From: Paramecium pentaurelia
Lineage: Eukaryota > Ciliophora > Oligohymenophorea > Peniculida > Parameciidae
NCBI GenBank assembly: GCA_905183005.1
Contig: CAJJDO010000117.1
Location: 166,826-230,825 of the forward strand
Length of the DNA: 64,000 nt
Direction: 5' to 3'
Shown: positions 1 through 11,180 of the stretch, piece after piece
Numbering within the stretch: position 1 is the stretch's first letter
Layout of the letters: every line of letters starts with the position of its first letter
Notes under the pieces: generated by a model
Seen by the model: the letters and a program-made list of their open reading frames with translations, nothing else
Told to the model about the DNA's origin: nothing
Database searches by the model: none
Made by a program: the position numbers and the translations under genes

Positions 1-856
1 TTTGGGAAGCTCTTATGAATAAAATAATTATTACCAAAAATTCTTAAAATCATTTCATTTTTAATCTTGACTCTTTTTAAGGTGTCTTAAGAGAAAATCT
101 ATATACTTAAGTAGTTTATTTGGGAAATGAAGTAAATGCTTTATTTGAAGTTTTTGTCGAAAATGTTCGTAAACCATTAGATATGTTTAAAGTGTGTGTT
201 CCTATCAGATTGAATGAAAGCTAAAATTTTTAACTTTATCAAAGAATTACATTATTTGAAGAACCTAAAGTAGTTAATTTTAAATTAATGTTACGTAAGG
301 TTTTGTATAGTTATTATTATGATGAGAGAAGAAATCTTTAAAATCTTAAACTAAAAGATTGTTTTGTAGATTCATATGAATTCATATAATCTGATATTTA
401 AAAATGTTCAGTTTATATGTTAAATAAATTAAAAAAGTAATTAAAATTGAATCCAAGTACATTCATTGTTCAAGATGTTTTAGGAGATGAAAAATGTCCT
501 TAATTAATAAAAGTAAATGCTAATTATAAACAATATGCTGCATTTAAAGTATATTTTATTTTTTATTATAGTAATATTAATATGTTTTATTGAAGAGAAT
601 GATATTTACAATGAGACCAACATAGATTTATGTTTCAATTTTTTATTAAGAAAAGAGAAAAAAGTTTCATTTATATTTTTAGAGTATGAAAAATTGTAAG
701 AATGTTACAATAAAATACTCTTTAAAAGAAATTTAGTAATGTATTCCTAGTGCAATCAGTTTACTCAATTTAGGATTGCATTAGGAATTAGGTAAAAGAA
801 TATATCAGAGTTTCAAAAATAGGCTATTAGTTTCTACTTATTAATAATTGTTATGA
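1..856 (+). CDS. 3' portion of an uncharacterised protein
   Basis: A frame open from the window edge (codons starting at position 3) runs to TGA 854-856, with TAA/TAG read as Gln. One 23-nt GT...AG intron at 549-571 is needed, because the unspliced frame hits TGA just after it. About 275 residues are visible. The C-terminus (TIKYSLKEIQQCIPSAISLL and following) looks helical and basic. I see no signal peptide, transmembrane segment or family motif. The gene lies 27 bp upstream of the TTLL gene, so little room is left for separate 3' and 5' flanks. The true N-terminus is outside the window, and an unseen intron near the edge cannot be excluded. Function unknown. Confidence 0.6.
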
Positions 857-883
857 ATTTTTATTTATTGATTTATATATACT

Positions 884-2314
884 ATGTAATAAGATGATAG
901 TTAAACATAAAAAGAGGTGACCAAACCAAAAAATAAGGTTAAAAAAAGCAAAGAACAATTAATAATTAATGTTTCCAGTACAAATGATCTACATATCTCC
1001 TTTTAGGCTCCCAATACCCGGTGATACGATATGTTGGTAAAAAAATGTTAAATTGGAAAATTTAGAAGGATGAAAATGCAACTAATTGGGATGTATGGTG
1101 GACAGATGGAGCTGTCTTTTCTGATCTTTTAGGGAGAATGAATTGTAATTCATAAATCAAATAATTTAGCTTATCAAAAAGTGAATCATTTTCCAGGAAT
1201 GTATAGTTTAGCTCGTAAAAATCATTTGGGAAGGAACCTTATGAAGATGCATAAATAGTTTCCTTAAGCATATAATTACTTCCCTTATACTTGGTTATTG
1301 CCAGCAGAATTAAGTGATTTTAGAGCAAATATTGGCAAGAACAGAACTTTTATCATCAAACCTGAAGCATCATGTCAAGGTAAAGGGATAATGTTGGTTA
1401 AAGATGCTGAAGGTCTTTCGATTCATGAACATTATGTAGCATAAAGATATTTAAGTAAACCTTATTTAATAGATGGTTTAAAATTTGATCTTCGAATTTA
1501 TGTATTATTGGCTGGTTGTGATCCTTTAAGAATTTATATCTTTAAAGAAGGTCTTGCTAGATTTGCAACAGAATTATACAAAAAACCAGGCAAAGACAAT
1601 TTAGATAATATTTGTATGCATCTTACAAATTATGCTGTTAATAAGGATAATGAGAATTTTGTATTTAATTAGAGTGATAAATAAATGGATGTTGGACATA
1701 AGAGAAGTATGACTAGTGTTTTTGAATTGTTAAAAAGTAGAGGTGAGAATGTTGATTAATTATGGAAAACAATTAAAAAAATGATGATTAAAACATTTTG
1801 TGCTGTATAACCTATTTTAGCTCATTAATATAAATCTTGTTAACCAAATAATCATATGAATAATATGTGTTTTGAAGTCTTAGGTATGGATGTTATTTTG
1901 GATCATAAACTTAAACCTTATTTATTAGAAGTCAATCATTCTCCAAGTTTTACAACAGATACTCCTTTGGATGCAACTATAAAAAGGGAATTGATTTCAT
2001 AGTCATTAATTTTGATGAATTGTACTTAGAAGGCTAAATAGGAATGTATAAATTAAGAAAAGCAATTACTTCAGTAAAGGATGTTAACAACTAAACCTAT
2101 TAAATTGACATTGGAAGAGAAATAAAAACTAATAAAGTAATGTTAAGAAATTAGAGATTAATATGAAAATTAGAATATTGGAAATTTTGAAAAAGTTTAT
2201 CCATTAGAATAATACGAAGAAGATTATGATAAATTTATAGAACATGCAGGTTTATTATATTAAGAATCTACAGGAGCAAGTAAGTATATTAAAATATAAT
2301 TAGATATAAAAAAG

Positions 2315-2360
<46 letters not shown>

Positions 2361-2710
2361 CATTTAAAAGAATTGAAAAACCTGAAATGAAATCAGAATG
2401 TACTTTAAGACCTTAAGAATATAGATCTGAAACTAAAATCTTAGAATAAAGAACAGAAATTGTTAGATTAAAAAGTGAAAAATCTTCAGGAATGAAAAGA
2501 ATACTAAAAAAAGAACATTCAACTACTCTTTTAGCTGATGATACTATCAGAAATATAAGATTAGCAAGTTTAAAACCTCAATAAAGAGCTATTTTAAAAT
2601 AGGATACTGTGAGAAAAAACTTTAAACTTCCTGTCAGTTAAGGTACTTTTGTAACACCTAAATTATTTATGATTACTGAGAATAATAAAAATAGTAATTA
2701 TCCTTATTGA
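884..2710 (+). CDS. Tubulin tyrosine ligase-like (TTLL6/13-type) polyglutamylase
   Basis: About 590 residues starting at ATG 884. Introns are 978-1006 (29 nt) and 1145-1169 (25 nt); an in-phase 24-nt candidate lies at 2280-2303. Removing the second intron joins GRMNS to YQKVNHFPGMYSLARKNHLG, a typical TTLL core. It is followed by PYTWLLPAELSDF, the ATP-grasp segment FIIKPEASCQGKGI, DLRIYVLL, MHLTNYAVNK and the C-terminal block FEVLGMDVILDHKLKPYLLEVNHSPSF. These are the nucleotide- and metal-binding motifs of the TTLL glutamylase family, which adds glutamate side chains to tubulin in cilia and cortical microtubules. The last ~190 residues are low complexity and include 14 consecutive Gln, all TAA. 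Subfamily assignment rests on motif resemblance to TTLL6/13. Substrate and chain length cannot be read from sequence. Confidence 0.9.
2318..2359 (+). repeat. (TAA)14 microsatellite encoding poly-Gln
   Basis: Fourteen uninterrupted TAA triplets lie in frame inside the TTLL gene. In this genetic code they encode a pure Gln tract near residue 460, beyond the catalytic core. With the standard code they would read as a block of stops. Confidence 0.9.
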
Positions 2711-2857
2711 TGAATAATATTTAATTAATTCTTATATATATGCTTTTAATTTATTATTTATCAAATTTAAATGAGATATAATTTAAATATAAAATAATAT
2801 ATCAAATTCTTAATTCAGTAATTACTTCAGTAATGAGATGATTGAATATTAATTCAC
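2711..2857. other. Convergent intergenic region
   Basis: 147 bp between the TGA of the TTLL gene and the TGA of the minus-strand IQ protein. It is AT-rich, with no open frame or RNA-like structure that I can see. Confidence 0.6.
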
Positions 2858-5383
2858 TCAACTCCAATGCTACTTCAGTATGTTCTTCATCAAATTCCTA
2901 CCATCTATCATCTGTTTCGAATATCTATTAATATTAAATAATTAATTTACTTCCTACTTCAACATCTTATCTAATCGTTCTTCTCTAACTTATGGCAAAA
3001 TATCATTATCCATTTAACTACCTTATGGTAATAGTATGCCACTTAAAGTTTCAGCCCATTACACAACTCTTATTGAAGATTTCTCAAGAGCTTCTTCAAC
3101 CAAATTCACTTACCGACATATTACATTCTTTCTCCAAGGTAATGGTCTTCCCTTTATACCAAAAGGTCTATGATAATCTAATGCTTCATTAAAAGCATCA
3201 AAAATAGCCTTATTATGTATTCTTTCCATTTCATTAACACAAACATCTTCTGCTCCAACCTTCTCCTTCATTGAAAATATCTCTAAACTTAAAACAGCTT
3301 AATGAATAAATCCACCATCTAAAGATTACTCTAACATTTCTTCTGTCAACCTAAAGAATCTTAATATTTCAAAGGGAGATGGACCAATACTTAAATTGAT
3401 AATTTGTAAGAATTAATTCTTATAGTGATTTTTAACAATTATTTTGATGTCTTCTAAATATTATTTGACATAGCCAACATGAGTCTACACATACTGCAGA
3501 TTCTCAACTTGTCCCTACTCTTCCATATCTAATGGAACATCCCTTACTTAGGTAATATATTACTTCTAGACCTTGGATATATGATGATAGAGTCTTATTT
3601 GATTAATTTGAATTGTATGATACTAATTGTTGTTCCTAAATATCTAATTACTCTGAATTTTAAAGTGGCTTCTTTTTTTAATCAATGAGACTTTCCTCAG
3701 AATAGCTAGCCCTTAATAACTATAAATCACTCATAATAATTACATTAATTTTCAAATCATGAAGTTAATTTTTCAGTAGATTACTTTGACTAACACTTAC
3801 AGGCATCATCTTACTAAAATGATCATCTCCTAATTTCTAAACAAATCTTAAATCCTTTTAAGTTTTTTATATTGTTTCATATGCTTTAAACCATCCATCT
3901 TTAATTGCTTATTTACTACTTTCTAATGCTTAGAATTCTTTTTCTCCCCACTTTACTATTTCTTATTCTTTCAAACCAAAAGAGCGAGGAGAGATCCTTT
4001 CTTAAACAAGAAGATCTTTTAAGATTTATTTTTCTTTTTTTTCTCTCTCCTTTATCAATTCTCCTCTAAGTTAAAGAATTTGACCAATTTATGGAGGAAA
4101 CACTTCAGTTTTTTCAATAATCAACTTTTATGGTTTTAATTTGATTTAAGGTTATTCAATATTATTTTATAGTACATTTTCTTTATTGAAATCTGCATAT
4201 TTAATTAAGCTTTCAATTAAATCTGAAATCACAACAATATCTTATTTGACTTATAGATTTTAAAGGAATGATTTTAAATTATCCCATCTTGCCATTTCTG
4301 TATCTTTCAATTATTACAATTATTATATTTTCAATAACTTTTTCTATTTCTTTTTCTACCAAAATTTCCTTACTTTATATCCTTTAAACCATCTTTATAT
4401 ACATTTTGCTGCTTATTCTTTCATTTCATGTTCATAATTTCTAGATTCTCTCAATGATATAACATCACTATTACTCTTTAAAGTTTTATATCGAGCTTCC
4501 AATTATTTAAATTACTCTTTTAAAGATTTTGGAACTCCAGATTTACGAGAAGTACTTTTACGATTAGCTACATAACTTAACATAAGTGGTTTTGCACTTA
4601 TTTTATTTGTACTATCTCTAGGTGGTGATCTACTATTTGATAGAGAATTTCTTTTAGCTATTTCAGCCAATGAACGTAGATTTTCATCAATGTGTTTTTT
4701 CTTTTCTAACATTGATTATTGTTTTATTGATTCTAATTATGAATAAAACTTCTTTTTCTCTTTTATATAATGTTTTATTTAATGAGGAATGCGATGTTTT
4801 TCAGGAGTAAGAGGAGGATGATGTGAATGTTCTATTGACGACATCCTATTACCTAACGCTATAGAATCATTTAAATACGCTCTAAAATTTAATCAATTCT
4901 CTTAGTGCCTATTTTATTTAAGAAACTAAGTCCTAATTGTTCACGATGATCTTGCAGAGTATTTGGTTTTTCATTAAAAAAAGTGGCTGCTTTTTTACGA
5001 CGTATACATTCTGGAGATGAGAACTCCAAAGTTTAACTCTTAACTCTTTCTGCACTAACACTTTTTTTTATTTTTGTGGATTTTTTTTTTTTCTTATACA
5101 ATTGCTGACTCTTTTTAATGGCAGCAGTGCGATCAAGAGACTTTTTTTTTTTAATCTTTTCTGTGCTCTTTGCAACTTTAAGTTCACTTTGGCACTGTTG
5201 CATATGTGATTTCAGGTTCTCGTACTACATTAATTAAATTTTCGCAACCACACTAGTATCCAAATCTCTTCCAGAAGGACCTAAGATCTCCACTTCTGAT
5301 GCTGTCTTCTTTTTTAGTACTTTGCCTGTCAACTTAATCTGGTTTGAAATACGTCGACCTTTAATTGGTGAGTTATTTTACAT
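2858..5383 (-). CDS. Coiled-coil protein with IQ motif and conserved C-terminal domain
   Basis: 824 residues reading from ATG (5381-5383) to TGA (2858-2860), with introns at 4853-4878 (26 nt) and 3547-3571 (25 nt). The N-terminal ~170 residues are Lys-rich and basic. A helical section follows with a calmodulin-binding IQ-type motif near residue 310 (AAKCIQRWFKGYKVRKFW). The C-terminal ~220 residues form a conserved-looking domain containing AIFDAFNEALDYHRPFG and KGRPLPWRKN. That block faintly recalls the DUF4378-type C-termini of microtubule or centrosome proteins, but I cannot confirm this. A cortical or basal-body role linked to calmodulin is inference only. The second intron starts GTCT rather than the usual GTA, yet it is what restores the C-terminal frame. 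Confidence 0.8.
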
Positions 5384-5833
5384 TAAATTTAATTAACAGT
5401 CAAGTTTTCAATATATTTTATTAATGATGTAAATTCAACAAAATAATTCATTCAAATTGAATCTTCTATCTTATTCAATCAGAAAATAATCAATTTTCCA
5501 CATATTTACGTTATACTAATTTAGAATATTCTATTCTCTATTTTATTACTTTAAATAAAAATACACACATAATAATCCTTTGGATTAATTATATTTTATT
5601 CTAAATATCAATAAATTTCTATTTAAATTATAGAGATCATTTTTTATAATGCTTATTTTACTATGTAAACTTCTAAGTAATATTTTATATTTCTATTAAA
5701 AATTAATAAATATTGTTTTCTTTGATTTTCTTACATAATAAGACATAATAAGATCATACCATGAATTGATATAGTAGAGATAATAATAATAGATTTGATG
5801 AATCATTGAAATTTATTTTAATATAAAATAAAT
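5384..5833. promoter_or_regulatory. Divergent intergenic region (promoters of two genes)
   Basis: 450 bp of very AT-rich DNA between the starts of the minus-strand IQ protein and the plus-strand NPC1-like gene. It must hold both promoters. No defined motif, open frame or RNA is recognisable; a short ATG at 5764 is closed by TGA at once. Confidence 0.5.
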
Positions 5834-6769
5834 ATGTTATGGATTATAGCATTAATATAGTTCATTAATGGAACACCTTGCGGATACACTTTAGATGATA
5901 ATAAAGTACCCATAGAAACAGATAAAGAGCCCTGGATTATTGATAAATTAAGTTCATGTCAATTCTATGAGAAAACTCCTGTTTGTTGCACTTAATCATA
6001 AGATGAAGGAATTGGAAGTGATTTTCTCTCATTAGATGCCACATTTGGAAGTGATGGTGATATGTAAATAACTAAAAAAACAATAGTTGTGCAGCAAATA
6101 TGAAAAGATTTTGGTGTGCTTATTCATGTGATCCAAGATAGGGAGAATTTCTTAAAATCACTGGCAGAGCCAATGTCACTGATCCAAGAAATCCTAATAG
6201 AACCATTGATGTATAAACTGTAACTTTACGTATACATCCTTAAGTGGCATGTGTAATTAAAATAGTCATCATAAGGATGTATTTTCTTCTTGTAAACGAA
6301 CAAACTTTGCTTCTTAAGTAAGTGCCATGTCAACCCCTGGTGGATTCTTTACTTTTTAAGCTGAATAAGGAGTGTATGATATGATGTAATTAATTAGTTC
6401 TTCATCTCTTTAATTAATTGCTATAGAGTTTTCTGAATAAAATTCTTTAGTTATGCCTAACATAGATAATTGCAATCAAACTTTTGAAAAGGCTGATGAT
6501 GGAAAATTTTATGACCCATATAAATTTGAAATCAAAAAGCCTTGTGGTTGTAATACTTGTGAAGACTCTTGTGATTCTGAAAAAATTTTATATTAAGAAC
6601 CAGGTTCTTGTAAATATTATAAGTAGGAGTCTTTTATGGATTTGATTGGCAATATGTATTATTTGCATGGGGTTGGGCAATATTATTTGCTATCGGTCTT
6701 ACTCTTTATAGAACATGCATAAAAAAGAATGTCATATTACAAGATGATGAAGATTTTATTTATAATTGA
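5834..6769 (+). CDS. Stand-alone NPC1 N-terminal-domain-like membrane protein
   Basis: 288 residues after removing three 23-nt introns (6064-6086, 6253-6275, 6604-6626). A short hydrophobic leader (MLWIIALIQFINGTPCGYTL) precedes a Cys-rich ectodomain. Its spacing follows the N-terminal luminal domain of NPC1: TPVCCTQ, then CAANMKRFWCAYSCDPRQGEF, then VTDPRNPN, ACDVFSSCKRTNF, and the CGCNTCEDSC cluster that corresponds to the CxCxxCxxxC signature of NPC1. One transmembrane helix (VLFAWGWAILFAIGLTLY) and a short acidic tail end the protein. Full NPC1 is ~1,300 residues with 13 TM helices, so this is a domain on its own with an anchor. Sterol binding in an endolysosomal or surface membrane is inferred from the family. 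The third intron decides whether the TM helix is in frame. Confidence 0.8.
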
Positions 6770-6877
6770 TTATAATATATACATTCAAATATTATAATAA
6801 ATTCGATCAGTAATACTATGAAAAAAATGTTAAGCATTTTGGAGTCTATTTCAATTGTTTTAATATATATTGATAAA

Positions 6878-7069
6878 TCATTAGTAAGTATTACGACTTA
6901 TAAAAGCACCTTCAATGGTCATTCTATTTTAATCTGTAGCTCTTCTTTGTACAATTGGGTTTTTGCCAATTGAATATAAAATTTTCTCTAACACTCCAGA
7001 TTTAGTATTTGAGATTTTAAATGGTGTTTCTATTTGAAATCCACCAATAAGCTGATTAGACATATTCAT
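6878..7069 (-). CDS. Small hypothetical protein (63 residues)
   Basis: An intronless minus-strand frame from ATG 7067-7069 (a second in-frame ATG lies 6 nt on) to TGA 6878-6880. It reads as real protein, e.g. GGFQIETPFKISNTKSGVLE and NPIVQRRATDQNRMTIEGAF, with mixed composition unlike the surrounding AT noise. It has no signal peptide or TM and no family I recognise. It is convergent with the NPC1-like gene 108 bp away. It could be missed by annotation because of length and its in-frame Gln-coding TAA codons. Confidence 0.55.
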
Positions 7070-7498
7070 TTGATATTAATATTAATGTTTTTAAGAATTA
7101 ATCTTTGGCTTATAAACTAATTGAAACATCATAATTAAGTTTATTTAAATTATATTTTAATTGATTAAAAGTTAGTTTAATTGAATATTATATCTATTAC
7201 AATCATTATAGGATAAGGGTTGAAATTCATATGAAAAATTAATAATAAAAGTTTTGAAACATAAATTTATTGCTAATAAAATTTATTTATTATAAAATAA
7301 ATAAATATTTATGCATAAAATAATTATAAAGCTTAGAGTTTATATCATATTAATATTATTTCAATTTTAGATGATATATAATTGATTATTAATATATAAT
7401 AATTAATTATAAGATTCTAATAAAGATTGAATATTGGAATTAAAACAAATTTATATATTTACAATTTTATTAAATTATTTTATTTTATAATTTACATT
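7070..7498. promoter_or_regulatory. Divergent intergenic region
   Basis: 429 bp of AT-rich DNA between the start of the 63-residue gene and the ULK-like kinase start. No convincing open frame, tRNA or repeat; presumed to contain both promoters. Confidence 0.5.
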
Positions 7499-8777
7499 AT
7501 GGATATTCGTTATGGGTTCAATAAGTAATTGAAGATTGGAAAGTACAAAATATTGGAGATTATAGGTCAAGGAAGTGAAGGAAAGGTATATAAGGTAGAA
7601 TATGCAAAATAAGCATTTGCTTTGAAATAGATAAAACCAATGTTCAAAGTGAATTTGGAAATTTATGAAAATATAAAGGAGAATGACAATCTAGTATAAT
7701 TTATTGAAACTTTTAATCACAATCAAAATTCTTATGAAGTTTTTGAATTTTGTGAAGGTGGAAATTTATCATAGCTCTTACAAAAATAATAATTCAACAA
7801 AAATTCTATAATATAATTTATCAAATAATTTTGTAATGGATATAAGGAATTATATAGAAACAATATTATTCATCGAGATATCAAGCCAGAAAATATTGTG
7901 TTTAAAAATAATAAAGCTAAAATAGCAGATTTTGGATTTGCAAGATTTGTTCTTAATCCTGATATAAAGTAAGAATTGTCAATTAGATGCACACCATTAT
8001 ATGCTTCTCCTTAACTTTTAGAAGGATATTTCTCTTCTAAATGTGATGTATGGTCTTTTGGTTTGATTCTGTATAAAATGGTATATGGATCCTTACCGAA
8101 CGAAAAAATAAAAGGTTTAAGTGAACTATAAGATTTCTTTTAAGATCTGAAACATAATAGAGTTCATTTTCCTGAGAATGATATGCCATCTGTAGTAACA
8201 CTTATAAAATAGATGCTTAGATATTCTGAAGATGATAGAATAACTTGGGTATAAATATTTGAACATCCTTTGATTAGATAGAACGATTAACATGATTTGT
8301 AAGTATATTCACCTAGAAGTATTGAAGAATTCAATATGTTGATATATTTTGAGAACAAAATCTATTAATTATAATTATTTAATTCCTTAATTAGTAATTA
8401 AGAAAGCGATCTTGAATAAATATTAATAATTTTAAATTTATGGTTAAGTTATATTCTCAAATTGAATGGTGAAATTAATGGGTCGATTATTATCAAATCT
8501 TTAGAATAGAAGTAATAAAGTAAATTATAATATAAATTTAGTATTTATAAATGGAAGTCAAGCAAAACGTTTAAGAAATGTAATCAAAGAATATCTAAAA
8601 ATGGTTGAAAATTAAATAAAATTTATCAATTTTTTGGATTAATAAAAATGTGCTAATTTCTATATGAAGAATCAAAACTATCCTAAATTGAATGGCCTTG
8701 AATAGAAAGAGTACATAGAATCATTAAATTGTTCATAAGATTTAAAAGAATAATTAAAATAGATTTTCAAAAGTTGA
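7499..8777 (+). CDS. ULK/ATG1-like serine/threonine protein kinase
   Basis: 418 residues with one 22-nt intron (8520-8541). The kinase domain covers roughly residues 13-270. It has a Gly loop (IIGQGSEGKVYKV), the lysine in FALKQIKP, the catalytic loop HRDIKPENIVF, DFG in IADFGFARF and a P+1 region TPLYASPQLLEGYFSSKCDV. The APE motif reads SPQ. The arrangement and C-terminal helical region, with splicing needed to reach KRLRNVIKEYLKMVEN, resemble the ULK/ATG1 and Fused-type kinases that act in autophagy or ciliary signalling. Substrate is unknown. Catalytic residues look intact, so activity is expected. The closest alternative is another member of the expanded Paramecium kinase set. Confidence 0.8.
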
Positions 8778-8916
8778 TATGAATTCCTATCTTTTTATTT
8801 TACTTTATTAATTGTATAATAAATATATACATCTAATTCTTATATGGATTATTCTACAATAATGAAAATTCAATTATTAATATTAAATTCAATTTTTTTA
8901 TTGAAATGATTTATTA

Positions 8917-9811
8917 ATGAATTAAAATAATTTAAAAGTTTATTGTAGAGTAATTGGTTTAAGATAAAGTGATATTATTAGAGGAGCAATAGAATCATTA
9001 GAGATAAATGAAAATAAATTAAAAATAATGAATAATAATATCAAATTTTGTTAAATAGTTAAAGATTAGTAATTATAATTTAATAATAATCCAATTTAAG
9101 AGTAAGATTAATGGTTTATTACTTATGGAGAATGTGCAGTATAATTAATTTAATTATAATAGTCTGGAAAAACAACTGCTATGTTCAGGGAAGATGGAGT
9201 TATTGAATAAATTGGTTAAATGTACATAAATAATAATAAACAATAAAATGTTTCAATTAGTATGATTGAAATAAGAAAGAATAAATTAATTGATATGTTA
9301 ACTTAATAGGAAGTTAAATTAATATAATCAAATGAGAGTTTTAATTGTATGAATTTAAAAAAGATCTCTATATAGAATATGGATCAATACTTATAAATTA
9401 TTTAATCAGGTTATGAGAATAGAACTTAATAAAATGGTCTTATGAGTAATATTTCTACAATATATCCTTTGATAATTAAATTAGATTTTGGAAATTTTGC
9501 AATTCAATTTGTTGATTTAGTAGGTTCTTAAAAATCTAAATATTGTTCACCTAATATGTTAAATGAAAGTAAAAATAATTATTAAAATAATAGTAATATT
9601 TAATAATACAGGATTAAGTCAAATTGAATGTATTTTGAATACAAAAGATGAAACTTAGAGATTATTATTATGCAATACACATTTAATAACAAAAGTGTTA
9701 AAAAATGCATTTCGTAATAGTTCATTGACTAATTTGATTGTATGTGTATCTGCTGCTAATATTTATGAAAAGGACACATTGAGAATTTTGAAACAAATTT
9801 AAGGATTATGA
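8917..9811 (+). CDS. Short, degenerate kinesin-like motor protein
   Basis: 281 residues with introns 9139-9162 (24 nt, in phase, no TGA) and 9569-9593 (25 nt). The start gives MNQNNLKVYCRVIGLRQSD, matching the first beta strand of kinesin motors. Excising the 24-nt intron produces YGECASGKTTAMF, a correct P-loop (GxxxxGKT). Downstream come switch II as FVDLVGSQK, where kinesins have DLAGSE, then GLSQIECILN, and NSSLTNLIVCVSAA near the end with a neck-like LRILKQIQGL. The switch I Ser-Ser-Arg block is not recognisable. Kinesin motors are usually ~330-350 residues, so segments are missing and no tail is present. It may be a non-motile relic or a diverged paralog. Confidence 0.75.
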
Positions 9812-9865
9812 TATATGTGTATTTTAATTATACTTAGCAATAAATTTGCTAAGTTTATATTAAAA

Positions 9866-11140
9866 ATGCTTAATGTGAACTCAAAGAGTGGTATGACATT
9901 GTACAGTACTAGATAATCAACAGTTAATGGTACTGGATAAAATATATTGTTATGGGATCAAATGTTTGGAAATTTCTAAAACACTCTAAAATAGAAAAAT
10001 TAGATAAATAAATCTCAAAAATATGCTAATGATCCTATCTTCTATTCATCTCCATTGAATTAAGCAAATCCTTTATAATTCAATGAAAAACTCAGATAAG
10101 GATTTCGATAATATTTGAATGGAGAACTTTCTGCTTTGAATTTAGTAAATGAATGTAATCATTTAAACAGAAAAGAAACTAAACTAAAAAATAGAATTAA
10201 ACTTGTAAAACGAGCTAATATGTTTGCTAACTAATTACAAATAACAAATAAATATAAATCTTTACATTAATAAGGATTAACTGATTAAGAGATAGAAAAG
10301 AAAGTCAAAGTTTTATAAAGATTTGAAAAAATAAAGAAATTAATACAAAAAAATCAAGATACTAAACCTATTGAAGATACTAATCTCAAAGATGTGTAAC
10401 TTTTTAGACAACTCTATGAGGTTAGTGAAAAGAATAAATATAAGTTTAAATAAAAGAATCTCATAACAGATAGAACAGATGGATAAAGAGAATATGAAAA
10501 TGTTAATTATTTTACACATAGATATCTTAGAGTTAAGAGAGATGATGAATAATTAAAATAAAACAAAGAATCAAAATAAGATTAAGATATTTTTAATAAA
10601 TAAAAAGTAAGGGATATAATAGATTAAAGATTAAGAGGATTTATGTATGAAAGAGAATAATAAGAATAATAGCTTTTAAATAAGGCAAAGAAGAGAATGT
10701 TAATGAAAAATACTTAATTTAAAGAATATGAATAGGATAGATATGTTTTAAATGATCCATTAAATAAAGATGTCAAACTATATGCTTATTTGTTTGTAAA
10801 ACCAAAAGAAAATAAGAAATTAAATGAAATTAATCAAAAAACATTACCTGTAACTAAAAGAATAAAATAATCTAAACATTATTTGAAAAACTTTAAAAAA
10901 TAATTAACATCTCGCTCAGCAAGTATGACAAATGATTCTTCCCTAAATTCAATACTAGAAATTAATATTGATAATTTGTATAAAGCTAGTAATCAAATTT
11001 AATCTTAGATTCTATCAAACGATTAAGAAAAGTTCGTAAAAAGAATCAAATAACTATAGAAAGTATAATAACTTAATTAAGAAATTCTTAAGATGAATCA
11101 ATTAAAACTATCTTCTAAACGTAAATCATTTTTAATTTGA
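9866..11140 (+). CDS. Uncharacterised Lys/Gln-rich coiled-coil protein
   Basis: An intronless 424-residue frame from ATG 9866 to TGA 11138-11140. It is rich in Lys, Gln and Glu, with long helical stretches likely to form coiled coils in the middle (around residues 90-300). The N-terminal ~75 residues are Ser/Thr/Gln-rich and lack hydrophobic segments. A basic Ser-rich patch (LTSRSASMTNDSSLNS) precedes a final amphipathic helix. No catalytic motif is seen. It sits 55 bp after the kinesin-like gene and 40 bp before the next gene on the same strand. A structural or cytoskeletal role is only suggested by composition. Confidence 0.75.
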
Positions 11141-11180
11141 TTCTAATATTATATAATATAATATAATTTACAAAATATTT

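Noticed and set aside
2318..2359. (TAA)14 as a terminator or a gene end
   Set aside because: Reading through as Gln continues ~115 codons of protein-like sequence to a TGA at 2708.
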